Shown piece after piece: positions 50,263 through 62,412 of a stretch of DNA of 64,000 bases. The notes under the pieces are model-generated. The model was not told where the DNA came from, did not search any database, and saw only the letters and a list, made by a program, of their open reading frames with translations. The first letter of the stretch is position 1. Every line of letters begins with the position of its first letter. Made by a program: the position numbers and the translations under genes. This DNA is from Pontederia crassipes (taxonomy: Eukaryota > Streptophyta > Magnoliopsida > Commelinales > Pontederiaceae). The DNA lies in NCBI GenBank assembly GCA_030549335.1, contig CM060194.1, positions 63,764,547 to 63,828,546 of the forward strand, in the 5' to 3' direction.

Positions 50263-53200
50263 TTATTCTGGCAAGAGCGGGAGACGAGAAACACTGGAGC
50301 CAGCATTCCCATGAGCTATGGAATTGAGACCCGCTTGTTTGCTTGACGGCGGTCCATTGTTCGTGGTCGATGGCCCTTTCTTGTTTAACTTCAGAGGAAG
50401 TATCTGCAACCTGGAGTTCAACTCGGTACCAGACTTCTCTGCGGCTAGCTGATAGCTCTCAACAAGCTCCAGTTGTCGAGCAATGATCTCCGAGCACCTA
50501 GGAAGTAGTTCCACAGGTTCTCCACCGGGGATTACTATGTATTCTATAGCCAATCGCACCTCCTGATGCACAAATAAAGCAAGCCATTTGAGTTGAAGTA
50601 ATAACGGAGACAGCTATCATTTGATATTTTGAAATGAAAACATCAAGTTTGTTTAAATTTATTCAGCAAACTGAAGTAAATATGATGCACATAAACTTGA
50701 GTCCAATTTACGATATTATGCTTGTAAATCTAAGACTGCAAATCCAAAATCTATGAGAACCATGAAACTTAACATTTGCCCAAGTCTCAGTCTTTACATC
50801 TATAAGGTAGAGTAAATTCAACATTTCTCCTAAAAAAAGAGTAAATTCAACATTTAAATGGATATCTTCTTCTCCAATGCCTATTATATGTTTTCCAACT
50901 TTAAAATCAAGCTGTCTCACATAGAGAGGGAAAAAAGAACAGCAACATTAACCATTAATAAAGATCTTCGATCATAGAAGGTGTTACTGATGAAATAAAG
51001 TACATTAGTGGCGCATAGTCTGAACATGTGTATTTTCTTCTCGAGATCAAGACAATTCCTGCAATATTTTTCATAGGATGTCGAGGAATAATCCTCCCTA
51101 TAATACTTTTTTTAGTGTCTTAATATTTACTTTGTCATTAATTCGTTGATCCATGTTCATAAGATTCGACATGATTTTATACTGGCTGTCGGGGCCTAAC
51201 ACAACCCTCCTCCTTTATCCGGACTTGGAACCGGCTATAAAATATAGGCGGAGTTTCATTTAGTGAGAAAATGGTAGAGAATCGTTTGAGATGGTTTGGT
51301 CATGTTCAGAGAAGACCATTAGATGCGCCAGTAAGAAGAGTAGATCAAATAATTTGGAGTCCGATTAAAAGAGGGAGAGGGAGGCCAAGGCGGACACTTG
51401 GCGAACTAATAGAGCAAGATCTATTGGTGAATAATATACCGAAAGGTTTGGTTACTAATAGAGCGGAATGGCGTCGTATGATCCATGTAGCCGACCCCAC
51501 CTAGTGGGATAAGGCTTTGTTGTTGTTGTTGTATTAAACTGCTACAACCATAGTTCAATCCAGTACTTAAGAAATTAAATAAAGATAAAAGTAACAAGGA
51601 AGCCAATTATCGTATTAGAAAAGTCAGCTGCGGTTGGCCATTAAGAAGAAAATTTTGACAAGGCGTTACTCACCTCCAAGGCATCAAGTTCCTCCAGAGT
51701 TGGTATTCTCTTAGGTGCATTATCCTCAACTTCAATATCCTTGCCAATACTATGGGATGGACTATTTAGAACAGGACCAAAATTGTCCATCCCAAGAATC
51801 ATTTTAACAGCCTTTACCATTTGGGCCATTGTGTTCTCCTGACAGATAAATATAATGAGCTTAACAAATACAGACAACAAATGCAATATTGCTTCACTGT
51901 GAATCCAACCAGAACATTGCAACACGGAGAATGGTCATAATAGGAAGTTACCTTGATAACAAATATAGGCAACTCATGAAATTTCGCTACACTGCGAATC
52001 CAAGGATTTTGATTCATTTCATAACTTGATGCCAGAATCGCATTTGCCATTCCAATGTCATCAGTCACATCAATATCATCCTCAAAACCCATTACAGTAG
52101 CCACTTGCAGCAAATCAGCTTCCAGTATCTGATTAAAAGATGAATGCAGTGGATAATTTTACAATCATTTCTAAGGTTTCATCAACATTTTAGAACAAAC
52201 TACTTAACCATATGATCTTCCTATAAATTTACCAGCAAAAGAAAACATGAGAATAAACAATACATGTCAACTATGGTGATCTAACATATATATCAAAATG
52301 ATCAAATTGCTACAGTTGACTAACATTGTCATGATTAAAAAATATCTCCATATAGACCAATAAAAAATGACTAGAATGTGTCATAGAACTAAACTAATTT
52401 TGGATTTTTATATTTCAGCAAAATCATTGTTCTTTTAGAGGAGAATTCCCCGTGTTAAAGAAGGAACAGGTGATTGAATTGTGTATGAGGAATGAGCTAC
52501 AGTTATAAAGCAAGTATCTGTTGCCTTTTTGCATAAGAACAAAGAGGACATGCAACTTCCAGTTCTTTCTCAAAATAATAACTTATCTGAATTATTTAAT
52601 TCTCAACGGAACCCACTATAGGACCATTGCAGCATTCACATTTTTTGTTGAAAGTGAAAGAGAGTGATAAAAGGATGGCTACCAGCCTTGTGCAGCCATC
52701 CACCGTGATAAAACATGAATTTCAGCATTCACAATTAACATTTTTCAACCTACACACTACATCTTGATATTACCTTGTATGTGTAGACGCGAACAGGTGA
52801 GGTCCCCGAGGTACTTCTCCCTTTCTTGTCAGAATCAACTTGACCAGGGTGCATCTCAGTCCCTTTATGGCTGATTAAAGGCTCCTGCTTATCATACTTC
52901 TCGAGTATTTGAACTGGAATATGATTTGTCAAGTCATTGACTTCCATCTTCCTCACTTCAAAGAGAGGTGGTCTCCCTGATTCCATATAAATAATATAAC
53001 CATTTTGTAACAAAACCACAAACTTTACCGGATAATCATGAAACAGGCAACAATAAATAACAATGAGGAAACCTGCTAGAATAGCATCAACAGTAGCTTC
53101 TAACTTATGATGAACTCTGCACTCAGTTTTGGATATCATCTCAACAGCACATGTAAATGTAGGAGGTCCTTTTCTCTCAAGTATTGTTTTCTGTACTTTC

Positions 53201-56149
53201 CTTTTCCGTGCCTCATCATCACCAAGAGTAACACTCTGTTATCATTGATGATTAGACTGTTAGATTATCAAATATTACAAAAGTCAGGTAGTCAAGATGG
53301 CATGGAATAACAGTAATGAAACTGGTAAATCAAAACAACAACAATGTGTTAAAAATTTGTTCATTATCACGTTAGTAATACAAAGCAATATAACTGGGAT
53401 CACCATGGCACTAAGGAACAAGTGCATGATTTCCTTATGTTTTTCTTTTTTACAATCTAAAGGCAAGCAAGTATAAGGCCAGATTAATATATGAGACAAA
53501 ATTATTTGTGGCAGTCATTAATAAAAGATGTCATAAAATTATTCAAAAAATATTTTGAAATGTGGTTGGAAAAAGGGATGCAAATAGCACGATTTATGTG
53601 ATTTATGAAAATTATGCATCTCACAACTATCATTCACTATACTATACTCCCTCCAGCAAACCAATTTTCTTTTGGTATTTTAACTCAGTATTATGCAGCA
53701 GTGAGCAGCCATTGCAAAATCATTCAGGATTTGAGAGTAGCTATAAAAAGAAAGATAGGTTATATGTGCAGCTCATGAATCATTCTCATTAGACCTAAGA
53801 ATAAACTAAATCTTGATGAGAGCACTGAGCATGTGAGCTATATAACATTGAAAGTGAGACAAAGGCTTTCAATAAAAACAGAAAGTGAGAGAAAGGGGAA
53901 GGATAACTTGATACCTCTATCCCTCCAACAAGAGCCTGTAACGAAGGGTTTTTTATTATGCTATCTATTGTTACACCATGGGCTGTCCCAACAAGTTGAA
54001 CACCTCTTTGAGCAATGGTACTGGCTGCCATAGCTTCAAGTTCTGTTCCAATTTCATCAATTATAATAACCTCAGGCATGTGATTTTCAACGGCTTCGAT
54101 CATAACCTGAAAAAGCATTCAAACTTCAAATTAGGAGTCGTTCAGGTAGAAATGCATAACTAGAAAATCCACTTGGACATACTGCTTTCTGATATATGAT
54201 ATTTAGAGAAGTGAAACAACCAGGAAGATACTCACATTGTGCTGCATGTCAACATTTGGAACCTGCATTCTCCTTGCACGCCCAATTCCAGCATGAGGTA
54301 CATCTCCGTCTCCTCCAATCTCGTTGGAGGTGTCTACAATGACAACACGTTTCATGTGCTCATCGGCTAGAACTCTGGCTATTTCCCTGCATGAAAAAAC
54401 TTTTATCAACACAAATGGATCTCAGTACTTATTTTCGTAACATTTAGATTGCAGTATGACATTCTTTTTCTTTGCCTAACATTCTGCATATGTACTGCAT
54501 TTTCATGAAAGTGGTCATACAGGAACAACTGAAATCCTTAATCGATTCATGGATACTTGATCACAAATGTGTACCAAAAGTTGAATAGGTGCCATGTGAT
54601 TCAAATTACAATGTGGGTGTACTACAAAATGGTAAATGACAGAGAAATGGAACAACAACAACAACAACAAAGCCTTATCCCACTAGGTGGGGTCGGCTAC
54701 ATGGATCATACGACGCCATTCCGCTCTATTCGCGTTACTTACGGGTAACGACCTAGCATTAACACAATATATTCGTTGATCCATGTTCATAAGATTCGAC
54801 AAGATTTTATGTTGGCTGTCGGGGCCTAACACAACCCTCCTCCTTTATCCGGGCTTGGGACCGGCTATAAAATATAGGCGGAGTTGACAGAGAAATGGAA
54901 CATTGAGGAAAAATATATCTATGGAATGGGAAATAAATTATGCAAATCTGAATTCACCAACTTTGTTGCAAGAATCAAAAACAACAAAAGAGTAAATTGT
55001 GTTGTCCTAACTTCCAACAATATATTCAAGATAAGATGTGGATTCAATGCTTACACTACAGTGGAAGACTGAATGGCATATGCATGAAAACTGTATGTCG
55101 ACCATTTCCACATGCTTCTATTTCATTTTTCAAATAAATAGTGGGATGTAACATGAGAAACAGATTCACAACTCATTTGATTACCTAATCAAGGTTGTCT
55201 TCCCAACTCCAGGAGGTCCAATTACCAGGATTGAACCTCCACTCTCAACCAAATCATGGATCATCGCGGCACTACCAGATATGGCCCGACCTACACGACA
55301 AGTAAGGCCAATTATCTGCATCTTGCGGTTCCTAATGGCGCTGATCCGGTGCAATGACCGGTCAATACCAGACCGATTGTCATCCGAGAAATCACCAACC
55401 TGTGCAACAACCTTAGTTACATAAGTTCAAAAGCAAACATTCATTAATCATGGACAACCAAGTATAGATGCATAGATGGCAGGATGATCCTTCCAATAAA
55501 TGTTACCACGTCCCATCGTATGAATTAAATCCTAAGTAACATAAATTCAGAAGTGCATAATGATCTACCACAAAGTCTACGTTGAATAGATGCAAGCAAG
55601 CACAAGTTAACGCAACTATAAACCATTTATGTGAAAGCATTAGCTAAAATTATGTGTTGTGATCTAATAAATCTGGCACAATATCGAAACCTTGGAAATC
55701 GCATGTCGAAGGTCCTCAACGCTGACGGTCTCCTCCGACATGGTCCAGTCCCCGGACGGGAACCGCGCGATGGGCCGCCTGCCCAAGTCCATCACAACTT
55801 CGATCAGCTCCCGCACATCCGAATGCCGAACGAGCTCTCTCCGCAGCCTCGATGGCACCACCTCCAGGAACAGCTCCAGCTCGTCGTGCAGAGCAACCGC
55901 AGCACCGGAAGCTACGGTTTCGTCGAATCCGGTCCTCGTCGTCGAGGCGGTGGCGGAGCTTCCGTTAGTGCCGCTGCTCCAGAGGGCGCAGCGGTCGCCA
56001 TCGGGCCTCCGGATCGACGGGGCGATCGCCGCCTTCCGGGACGAGCTCGGCGACCGGCGCCGCAAGGGGGAGGCAGAAGAACAGGAGACGACGAGGCCAC
56101 AGGTCGGCGTTTGGAATCGGTAGGAGCCGGGAACCAAAATCTTCAACAT
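50263..56149 (-). CDS. ycf45/SPD1-like P-loop ATPase, probably plastid
   Basis: Nine exons join in frame to 674 aa: 56149-55691, 55399-55185, 54386-54236, 54106-53915, 53235-53073, 52976-52774, 52128-51952, 51838-51674 and 50562-50263. The N-terminus is rich in Ser, Arg and Ala and could be a plastid transit peptide. The ATPase core is clear: Walker [10 protein letters not shown] (214-222), a middle part with [18 protein letters not shown] and [10 protein letters not shown], and Walker [10 protein letters not shown] with Asp292-Glu293. It is followed by [21 protein letters not shown], which resembles the SpoIIIAA-like ring ATPases. This is the nuclear family related to the algal plastid gene ycf45 and to Arabidopsis SEEDLING PLASTID DEVELOPMENT 1. 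The part after exon 5 is less conserved. The exact role is unknown; plastid location is inferred. Introns 2 and 8 hold SINE and LINE pieces. Confidence 0.9.
51141..51255 (-). mobile_element. 5' half of an Au-type SINE
   Basis: This 115-bp piece matches the first half of the complete SINE at 54655-54884, almost base for base, from AACTCCGCCTATATTTTATA to ATCAACGAAT on the minus strand. It stops there and lacks the 3' tail. It lies head-to-head against the LINE piece to its right. Confidence 0.85.
51262..51536 (+). mobile_element. 3' end of a LINE
   Basis: An open frame (51271-51504) encodes [36 protein letters not shown] and [13 protein letters not shown], the usual C-terminus of plant LINE reverse-transcriptase proteins. 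A (TTG)n tail follows. Only the last part of the element is present, as expected for 5' truncation. Its last 75 nt are identical to the tail of the SINE at 54655-54884. Confidence 0.85.
54655..54884 (-). mobile_element. Complete Au-type SINE in ATPase intron 2
   Basis: A 230-bp element reads from AACTCCGCC to a (TTG)n tail on the minus strand, the same direction as the host gene. It is flanked by the perfect 18-bp duplication TGACAGAGAAATGGAACA (54637-54654 and 54885-54902). Length, tail and long target duplication all fit a SINE. The perfect repeat suggests fairly recent insertion. Confidence 0.95.
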
Positions 56150-56981
56150 GTTTGCCAGCGATTCCGCAGCTGACTAGTCGACGTGCAGAGAGATGCGTAC
56201 GAGTTTTTTTTATATATATATAGATTGGTTGAGATATTTTGTCGAACAGGTTGAGGGGAGCAAGGAAGGATGGGAAGGAATAAGAGGGAGGTAGATTCCG
56301 AGGGAATCTCGTGAAGAGTCTTCTCGGTCGAGAACGAGAGGGCCGCATCGGTTGCCCGCCCGCCCGCCCGCGCGCGAGCAGAAACGCGAGGTCTGCAGGC
56401 CACATGTTTGTTGCGGGGCCGCCGAGAGGGACTTTGGCGCGGCGAGTCCTTGTACGCTTTTGTTGCTTATGCGAATTGTGTTCCTGCGCTCGGCAAGGCA
56501 AGGAGCGGACGACGTCGGACTTTTGATTTGAATCGCTTATTTGGGAGTTGTTGTCCACGTTAAAACTTTAAAAAAAAAGTCTTTATTTTACAGTATACCG
56601 TACGGTCAAACTTTGAAATCATGCAAAAGTCACATGGTGGATACTGTGAATGATGATGATAATGAGTAAAAATAAATAAATAATATGTACATCAACCATT
56701 ATTAGCTTGTAAATTTATTAAAAGTTGTCATTCAAAATTTTATCACGAATTATTTGTTTTATTCTTTAACATGACACAAAAAATAGTAGGGGTTAAAACT
56801 AACATGGAATAATTATATTTTTTAAAAAAATAATTATAAAAACGATGTTCTCATTTTTTTATAGATTTTATATTATTATTCGTTAGATCAATCAATTATT
56901 ACTTGACTATTCGTATCCACTATTTAAATCTTATATCGACTAAGCTAGATGGATTTAATTATGCCAAGGCAATAAGACTAA
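56150..56981. other. Promoter region of the ATPase gene and spacer
   Basis: A TATATATATATA tract at 56211-56222, about 65 bp upstream of the ATG on the minus strand, may serve as TATA box. A GC-rich part follows (to about 56530) and then AT-rich spacer. ORFs in the GC-rich part lack family features. Confidence 0.5.
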
Positions 56982-57286
56982 GGTTGCGTTTGGCAACACC
57001 CGAACGTGAAAATCAAGTTCGGCATCGAAAATCTCGCCGAGTTTGAGAAAGTTCGGCATCGAACTGAACATTTTAAGAAAAATTACGACATGAATTTCGA
57101 GGGGGAGAGAGATGAGCGCCGGAACATTTGCAAGTTCTCGCGTAAGACGAGAACTTTTTTCGAGAACAAATCGAAACAATCACGTTTGACCGTAATAATT
57201 ATTATGACGGGCTCCACCAAAATAATTAATGATGTTTGGCAAAATATTTCAATGTTCTGATTTATTCTTGCATGTCAAACGCAATC
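56982..57286. mobile_element. Tourist-like (PIF/Harbinger) MITE
   Basis: A 305-bp element has ends GGTTGCGTTTGGCA and TGTCAAACGCAATC (12 of 14 bases pair) between TAA repeats (56979-56981 and 57287-57289). A 3-bp TAA duplication and this length are usual for Tourist-type MITEs. No ORF of interest lies inside. Confidence 0.8.
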
Positions 57287-57563
57287 TAAAGATATCAAAC
57301 AAATTACAATAAAAAATAAGACTAAAGTTTTGAGAAATTCAATTATTCAGGAGGAGAATCAAGTTTTAGTGAGCGCATTCAATTCGTGAAAACGTAAATG
57401 TAGATAAAATTGATTGATGTAGGAAAAAAAAGAAAAAAAAATAAGAGACCCTTGGAGCTTATTAAATTAAGAATAAAGAATTGTATTCTCGTTTTCTAAC
57501 CTTTTTTTTACATAATTTTAGAAAGAGGAAGAGACCGAGAAGTTACACCTAATTAACTATTTG

Positions 57564-57606
<43 letters not shown>

Positions 57607-59445
57607 AGAGCTGACCACTGACCAGCCCAGCGATCCCGTGCCCTACAAATCCATGGAGAAAAGTAGCTACCTGTGTAGCTACAAATCCAAAATGTTAACA
57701 TATGTGGGCTATATCTTTTTCCCAATATACATGTACGTTTACTATGCAACTATTAGTTGTAAAGTTAGTTTTGATAGTATTCTTATACATTTTTTTTTCT
57801 TTTTAGATTACAAGAAAGGTCGAGGGAGACACGTAGATTTAAATTATATGACTCTCATTTTTCAGCATTCTAGCAAAAGAATAATAATAATTTGGAGCAG
57901 TGTTCGTCTTAAACGATCTATGAATGTAGGAGAATCCAAGAGTGGAAACCCCCATGAAAAGTTATTTAAGTAGAAGGTGCCGCTGAATCCAGGAGTCCTA
58001 CTTCTTTGTGACTATTGCAATTTTAATGAAAGGCTTATATAAATTTTCTTGAGGTTGATATTAAAAAGTTGTTGAATCATCGTAATACTTTTTAAATCTC
58101 TCATTTGACACTATTTTACTGCATAGTTCGGTTAAGAATAAATCTCGGAAATATAACGTACATACGGATCAGTATACGTAGTTAATGTTATCATCCGAAA
58201 TTAATTTTACAACTCACTATTTTTTTTTGGCAACTTGAACAATAACAATGCCTATAGGAGTTCTGTTCTTTAATTTTATCATCTTTTCATTATAGTTAGC
58301 ATCTGATAGTAATGTGGACTATTTAAATTTGTGCGACATTATTGAGCACATTGGTCACGAGTTGAAAAATAAATTTACTAAAGAGCTCAACTAATTTGGT
58401 ATAGATCATCTCGAATCGTATACCTGTAGGTGAAGCCTCCAATAAAAGTTTTCTACAGTTACATAGACTTGAACTCGATATTTTATTTAAATGAGAAGGA
58501 GCCGGTTATCAATTCATTCTAAATCCTGATGATTTTCTTTTAGAATGGCATTGTGTGATTTTCTCGCCTTTGAATTGTGATATATATGAGGAAGTTGGAG
58601 TTACATGTAGTGCAAGTTGTGCATTGATCCTCAGCCTAACAAAGTTGAATGGGAAACTCAATTTGGAGGCGTAACAAAACTGGCACACGCATCCTCAAGC
58701 TGTCCTCATGCCCACTATACAACATGTGTTGGTTCTCCTGATACCACTTTTGAGATGCTCATATGCACGATTCTATTTTCTTCTTTCTATATGTGTGTAT
58801 GCATGTGGTCGATAAGGGCCATTCCATGTGTGGAGGATAATGGGTCACTTGACCTCATTAACTTTTCAATTACTTTAAAATACGCATAACATGACTACAT
58901 AATTAAAATGTCTTTATAAAAAATTAATGTAAGAAATACACAAAAGTTTATTTAATTATTACCCACAAAATTTTAAAATTTCAAACTCTTTACGTTTATC
59001 TTATAGATGAAAATTTGCATGTAATAATATTCCCGTAATTCCAAGTAGAAACTTGAAAATTTTTTTTCTTGTTCCATGTGTGTGTTTGTATGTGAACAGC
59101 TGTTGTAAGTTGGTATTTTTGGCAGATAATATTGACACAAAAAAAACTCATTTACAACCAACTATTTGAGCCTCAAAGTGGTCGGTCATATATATACTCA
59201 CAACTTGACTCGTATATTAACTTATGCGTAGCTCATAAATGTCATGATCTGTTTCAGAATCTTGAGCTAGCAAATTACCCAAAAAAAATGCATATATTGA
59301 TAGCAAGTAGGTACCGTGGTGGACGCATATCAATGGATACTTTTGATACCGCAGGAGAAAAGGATGAAAAATGTCTACAAATATTATTGATTTGAAAAAA
59401 ATACTAACATTCATAATCATACAAATATTTTCCCTCGATTTATAA
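57287..59445. other. Gene-free repeat-poor spacer
   Basis: No gene is recognised; short ORFs (for example near 57638 and 58617) show no family features. It contains a homopolymer G run listed separately. Confidence 0.5.
57565..57604 (+). repeat. Homopolymer of 40 G
   Basis: Forty consecutive G residues follow TTGC and precede CAAGAG. Such runs are rare in plants, can form G-quadruplexes and are hard to sequence, so the exact length is doubtful. Confidence 0.85.
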
Positions 59446-59981
59446 GGATTATTTCTATAAATCTCCCGTAAACTATCACGATTTTTCGTATCTAACTTCA
59501 AACTACGAAATTATTTTTCTATATCTCTAAACTATCATATTTTTTTAATTTTAATCATTATGTTTACTTATGATACATTTTCCTTTCTTACGTTATTTTT
59601 TAATTTTCTTATTTATGAAAAGACTAAATTACCCCTCCCTCTATAACACATCAAATAATAAATATAAAAAAATAAAAAAATTTGTGGGAAGGGTAATTTA
59701 GTCTTTTCATAAATGAAAAAATTTTTTGTTGACCACTTTAATCCTTCCAATGATTTTTTTTATTTTTTATATTTACCATTTCATATTTTTCTAAAGGGGA
59801 GGATAATTTAATCTTTTCATAAATGATAAAAAGTAAAAGTAACAGAAAACATAACAAAAGTGGACGGGAGGAGTAAAGTGGATAAGTTGTGATAGTTTAG
59901 GAATCTAAAAAAATAAGTTCGTAGTTTGAGGTTAGATGTGAAAAATCGTATTAGTTTAGGAGAAGTTTATGGAAATAATCC
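59446..59981. mobile_element. Mutator-like MITE, copy 3
   Basis: Inverted ends GGATTATTTCTATAAA and TTTATGGAAATAATCC enclose 536 bp with CTAAACTATCA and GTTCGTAGTTTGAGGTTAGA arms like those of copies 1 and 2. A nested second palindrome with TTAGTCTTTTCATAAATGA lies near the middle. No clear target duplication remains. It is AT-rich and without an ORF. Confidence 0.75.
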
Positions 59982-60090
59982 ATATTTTATAAGGTTACTG
60001 CACTAAAAAAAACTTGGACTCTAAATCTCTATTTGATACATGTCTATAGAGTTAGACATAGAAACAACTTAGGCCAATTCATCACTACAA

Positions 60091-60430
60091 TAATTTAAGT
60101 TATTAGTGACGGAGCCATGTGTGATAAATTCATAGCTAATTCTATAACAAATAGTCTTATTGACAATTTGTGATGAATTTGGGTCATAATAAATCCGTTG
60201 TTAAATCCTTGTCACTAATAGTGACAAAATAATATGTCACAAATTCAGTCATTATTTAAGTTGATATCTGTCACTAGTTTGTCACTAGTTTGTCACTAAC
60301 TTGTCACAAATGTCAGGCTTAACGCAATGCAATTTTGTAACTAATCGATCACCAAGCCGTAGTTACATTTTGTAAGCAATCAATAGCTAATCTGTCACAA
60401 CATATTGACAACAAATCCCTTCTACTCAGT
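60091..60430. mobile_element. CACTA-type end fragment
   Basis: It starts CACTACAATAATTTAAGTT and is followed by many short TTGTCAC/GTGACAAA motifs, the subterminal repeats expected of a CACTA element. No matching right end was found, so only one end is claimed. Confidence 0.5.
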
Positions 60431-60797
60431 CTGCGCATGTCACAAGGCATTTTTCGTGATACAATGCGCAAAGTCTTGCGACGCCAATGTTATCCAACTT
60501 AAACATTCGGCCACTCAATGTCGTACAAGAATACATGCAATCGCCTCATACTATGTAATCTTTGCATAATACCAAGTTATTTGTCCTTGTGACATAATCC
60601 TATAAGGTCTTTATGAATGATTAAGTTACTAGTAAAACATTAGTCTTTTACATTTTTTACTTTTGTATTTAGACTCTCTTACCTGCGTTATATTAGGGAG
60701 GAGTCCACTAGTATATTCACAAGTCCATATGTATTTTATATTTTTATATAATACAAGTAAGCTTTCTAATTCTAGTGTCTAACATTGAGAATAAGGT

Positions 60798-62412
60798 CAC
60801 TACTAGAAAAACGCTTATTACCAATAGTCCACAGCCCGAAAACTATCGGTAACGCAATTACCGACAATTTTTCAATCGGAATCGATCCATCGGAAAAACG
60901 CTCGTCGCAAATCGATTTGCGACGGTCGAAAAAAAATCCGTCAAAAAAATCGACGGTCAGAACCGTCGGAAAAAAGTATCCGACGATTGCAATCATCGGA
61001 AAAGACCGGCGGTTCGAATCGTCTGAAAGTTTCCGACGGTTGCAACCGCCGAAAAACGTCGGCGGTTTGAACCGTCAAAGTTTTCGACGATTGCAACCGC
61101 CGGAAAAGGCCGATGATTCGAACCGTCGAAAGTTTTCGACGGTCGCAACTGTCGAAACTTTCGACGGCCGTCGCAACCATCAATCTTTCGTCGGTCGCAA
61201 CTGTCACAAAGAATTTTTTAAATATAAAAAAAATAGGCGGCCGGATCGGGCCACGGCCAAATTCGGCCGCCCTCGGCAGGATGGCCGGATCCGGCCGCTG
61301 GGGGATGCATCCGGCCCCCGAGCGGTCGGATCGGCCGCCAGCGGTCGGATCCGACTGCTGCGGTCGGATCCGGCCGCCTGGAGGCCGATTCGGCCGCTCG
61401 GGGGCCGGATCCGACCGCCAGCGGCCTCCGGCCGGAGAGAGAAAGAGAGAGAGACGTCGACGTCCGGTGCGGTGCGGTGCCGGGGGGTCGCCGGCGTCCG
61501 GTGCGGTGCGGTAGATCTTCCGGTGTGGGCCGGGAGAGGGAGAGGGAGAGAGAGAGGAGAGGAGGGAGAGTGAGAGAGAGAGGAGGGAGAGAGGAATTAT
61601 ATATAAGGGGAAAGAGAAAGCGAGAAAAGGAAAAAAAAAAGCGGGATAATAAAATTTTAATTACCGACGATTCCGACCGTCGAAAACGTAAATATTAATT
61701 ATTTTTAAAGTTACCGACGGTTGTGACCGTCGAAAATATATTTAGTTATATATAATATTAATTTTTTATTTTACCGATGGTTTGCACCGTTCGTAATCAT
61801 TACCGACGGTTTGCACCGTTCGTAATCATTACGATTTGGGCCGTCGCTAGTTATATTAATAAAATACTCATATATGATATTATTATACATTTACCGACGA
61901 TTACGACCGTCAGAAATTGCGGCGGATTTTGCGACGGATGGGTATCCATCAGAAATATCGACGTTCCTAACCGTCGAAAAATAAAATAATAATATAGTAA
62001 ATTATATAATTTATTATTTTACTTTTCGACGGTCGTAACCGTCGAAAAATCCGTCACAAATTATGACGGATGGGTATCCGTCGGAAATATCGACGTTCCT
62101 AACCGTCGAAAAATAAAATAATAATATAACAAATTATATAATTTATTATTTTACTTTTCGACGATGGTAATCGTCGGAAAATCCGTCGCAAATTGCGATG
62201 GATGGGTATCCGTCAGAAATATCGACGTTCCTAACCGTCGAAAAATAAAATAATAATATAACAAATTATATAATTTATTATTTTTATTTCCGACGGTCGT
62301 AACCGTCGGAAAATCCGTCGCAAAATGAACCATCGTAAAATCCGTCGCAAATTGCGACGAATTTCAAATCGTCGAAAATTGTCCGTCGAAAAATGACAAT
62401 TTTCTTGTAGTG
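60798..62412. mobile_element. Complete non-autonomous CACTA element
   Basis: The ends CACTACTAGAAAA and TTTTCTTGTAGTG match CACTA transposons, and GGT repeats (60795-60797 and 62413-62415) give the 3-bp target duplication of the superfamily. The subterminal parts are full of short CGACGGT...ACCGTCG palindromes. A 131-bp unit with GACGGATGGGTATCC occurs three times near 61900-62290. The middle (about 61230-61600) is GC-rich with CGGATCCGGCCGC palindromes and then GA-rich. No transposase gene is present. Confidence 0.92.

Noticed and set aside
55692-56558. Long ORFs on both strands around the first exon of the ATPase
   Set aside because: They follow from high GC content; only the frame that splices to the Walker A exon is supported.
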